Source of the DNA: Bacteroides helcogenes P 36-108
GTDB taxonomy: Bacteria > Bacteroidota > Bacteroidia > Bacteroidales > Bacteroidaceae
Reading direction: 5' to 3'
Assembly: GCF_000186225.1 (NCBI RefSeq)
Contig: NC_014933.1
Coordinates: 3,038,001-3,102,000, forward strand
DNA length: 64,000 nucleotides
Shown here: one piece after another, positions 63,180 through 64,000 of the stretch
How positions within the stretch are numbered: position 1 is the stretch's first letter
How the letters are laid out: each line of letters begins with the position of its first letter
Made by a program: the position numbers and the translations under genes
Notes under the pieces: model-generated
The model's database searches: none
Seen by the model: the letters and a program-made list of their open reading frames with translations, nothing else
Told to the model about the DNA's origin: nothing

Positions 63180-64000
63180 TTAATCTAACTTCAGTACGGC
63201 AAGGAATGCTTTCTGAGGCACTTCCACATTACCGATCTGTTTCATTCGCTTCTTGCCTTTTTTCTGTTTTTCAAGCAATTTCCGCTTACGGCTCACATCT
63301 CCACCATAGCATTTTGCCGTCACATCTTTACGCACAGCCTTAATGGTTTCACGGGAAATGATTTTCGCACCGATAGCCGCCTGAATGGCAATATCAAACT
63401 GCTGTCTCGGTATCAGATCTTTCAGCTTCTCACACATGCGCTTGCCTAAATCATAAGCATTGTCAAAATGTGTCAAGGTGGAAAGGGCATCTACCGGCTC
63501 ACCGTTCAGCAATATATCCAACTTCACTAATTTGGACGGTCTGAAACCATTGGGATGATAGTCAAAAGAAGCATATCCCTTGGAGATACTCTTCAATTTG
63601 TCATAGAAGTCAATCACTATTTCTCCCAAAGGCATATCATAATATATTTCTACACGATTACCGGAAATATACTCTTGTTTTACCAGTTCGCCACGCTTGC
63701 CCAAACACAGGGTCATTATAGGACCGATATAATCGGTGGCAGTGATTACGGAAGCACGGATATAAGGCTCTTCAATACGGTCTATCATAGTAGGATCAGG
63801 CATACTTCCGGGATTATGCACTTCAGTCATATTGCCCTGCTTGTCATAAATATTATAAGAGACATTGGGCACTGTCGTAATCACATTCATATCAAACTCC
63901 CGATCCAGACGTTCCTGCACAATTTCCATGTGAAGCAATCCTAAAAAACCGCAACGGAATCCGAATCCCAAAGCTAAAGAAGACTCAGGCTGAAAAGTCA
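63180..64000 (-). CDS. lepA: Elongation factor 4 (LepA), C-terminal part (partial)
   Basis: The reverse frame is open to the right edge ([20 protein letters not shown] at the border) and codes for domains IV, V and the LepA-specific C-terminal domain: [40 protein letters not shown], and the basic tail [20 protein letters not shown]. It binds ribosomes and affects translation fidelity and initiation. The GTPase domain lies outside the window. Confidence 0.95.
   Translation of the reverse strand, partial: TFQPESSLALGFGFRCGFLGLLHMEIVQERLDREFDMNVITTVPNVSYNIYDKQGNMTEVHNPGSMPDPTMIDRIEEPYIRASVITATDYIGPIMTLCLGKRGELVKQEYISGNRVEIYYDMPLGEIVIDFYDKLKSISKGYASFDYHPNGFRPSKLVKLDILLNGEPVDALSTLTHFDNAYDLGKRMCEKLKDLIPRQQFDIAIQAAIGAKIISRETIKAVRKDVTAKCYGGDVSRKRKLLEKQKKGKKRMKQIGNVEVPQKAFLAVLKLD

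Noticed and set aside
1..64000. CRISPR array or rRNA operon
   Set aside because: No regularly spaced direct repeats of 25-40 bp and no rRNA signature sequences were found on either strand.

Overview
The window comes from a gut Bacteroidaceae chromosome (Bacteroides or Phocaeicola). The support is the recurrent Bacteroidota promoter signature (TTG/TTTG, about 19 nt, TAnnTTTG), Mfa/Fim-type fimbrillins, DUF5119, DUF3575 and DUF4923 proteins, and typical Bacteroidales versions of nspC, ppdK, rlmD and sodB. The species cannot be fixed from sequence reading alone.

Layout. 1-1800: end of a FucP-type sugar permease, tRNA-Asp and a PLP aminotransferase. About 1800-24900: a heavily rearranged accessory island. 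It holds (a) a phage-tail-like gene pair whose second member carries in-frame TAG codons and runs in frame into a decayed fimbrillin; (b) a decayed diversity-generating retroelement (DGR): an 888-aa fimbrial tip lipoprotein with a C-type-lectin-like variable end, a hairpin, a MutS-like accessory gene, a stub of avd, and a reverse transcriptase that has lost its catalytic half; (c) fimbrial locus 1 (truncated fimbrillin and truncated AraC gene); (d) a complete IS21-family element joining two unrelated gene fragments without a target duplication; (e) fimbrial locus 2 (DUF3575/OmpA-like protein, DUF5119 lipoprotein, fimbrillin, second tip gene cut by the IS); (f) a 1.2-kb segment with an AraC regulator and an outward promoter, bounded by 21-bp inverted repeats and lying beside a complete tyrosine recombinase; and (g) debris of another fimbrillin-like gene and of an integrase. 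About 24900-41000: housekeeping genes (recR, engB, a six-tRNA cluster, nspC, pcrA/uvrD, sodB, thiE-like, a histidine kinase, ppdK, rlmD, rluA family). 41466-49415: a type I restriction operon ordered hsdM, DUF1016 nuclease, hsdS (broken), PrrC-like anticodon nuclease, hsdR. 49600-51400: an alkylation-repair cluster with two methyltransferase genes and two internally deleted remnants. 51480-64000: an outer-membrane barrel protein, HU-family protein, sbcD-sbcC, map, rmuC, xpt-xanthine permease, nhaA and the end of lepA.

The most interesting reading is that the island is a phase-variable and once hypervariable fimbrial system. In locus 2 the AraC gene points away from the operon and its downstream promoter points toward the recombinase gene. 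In locus 1 the paralogous AraC gene and the equivalent promoter lie in the opposite orientation, facing the fimbrillin. Together with the repeats and the recombinase this is what two orientations of one invertible regulator-plus-promoter cassette would look like. The tip protein of locus 1 was additionally a DGR target, but the template repeat and the reverse transcriptase core appear to be lost, so the variable region is probably frozen. A second notable system is the restriction operon: the protein between hsdS and hsdR keeps the Arg-Glu-His spacing of the PrrC anticodon nuclease, while the hsdS gene beside it is damaged.
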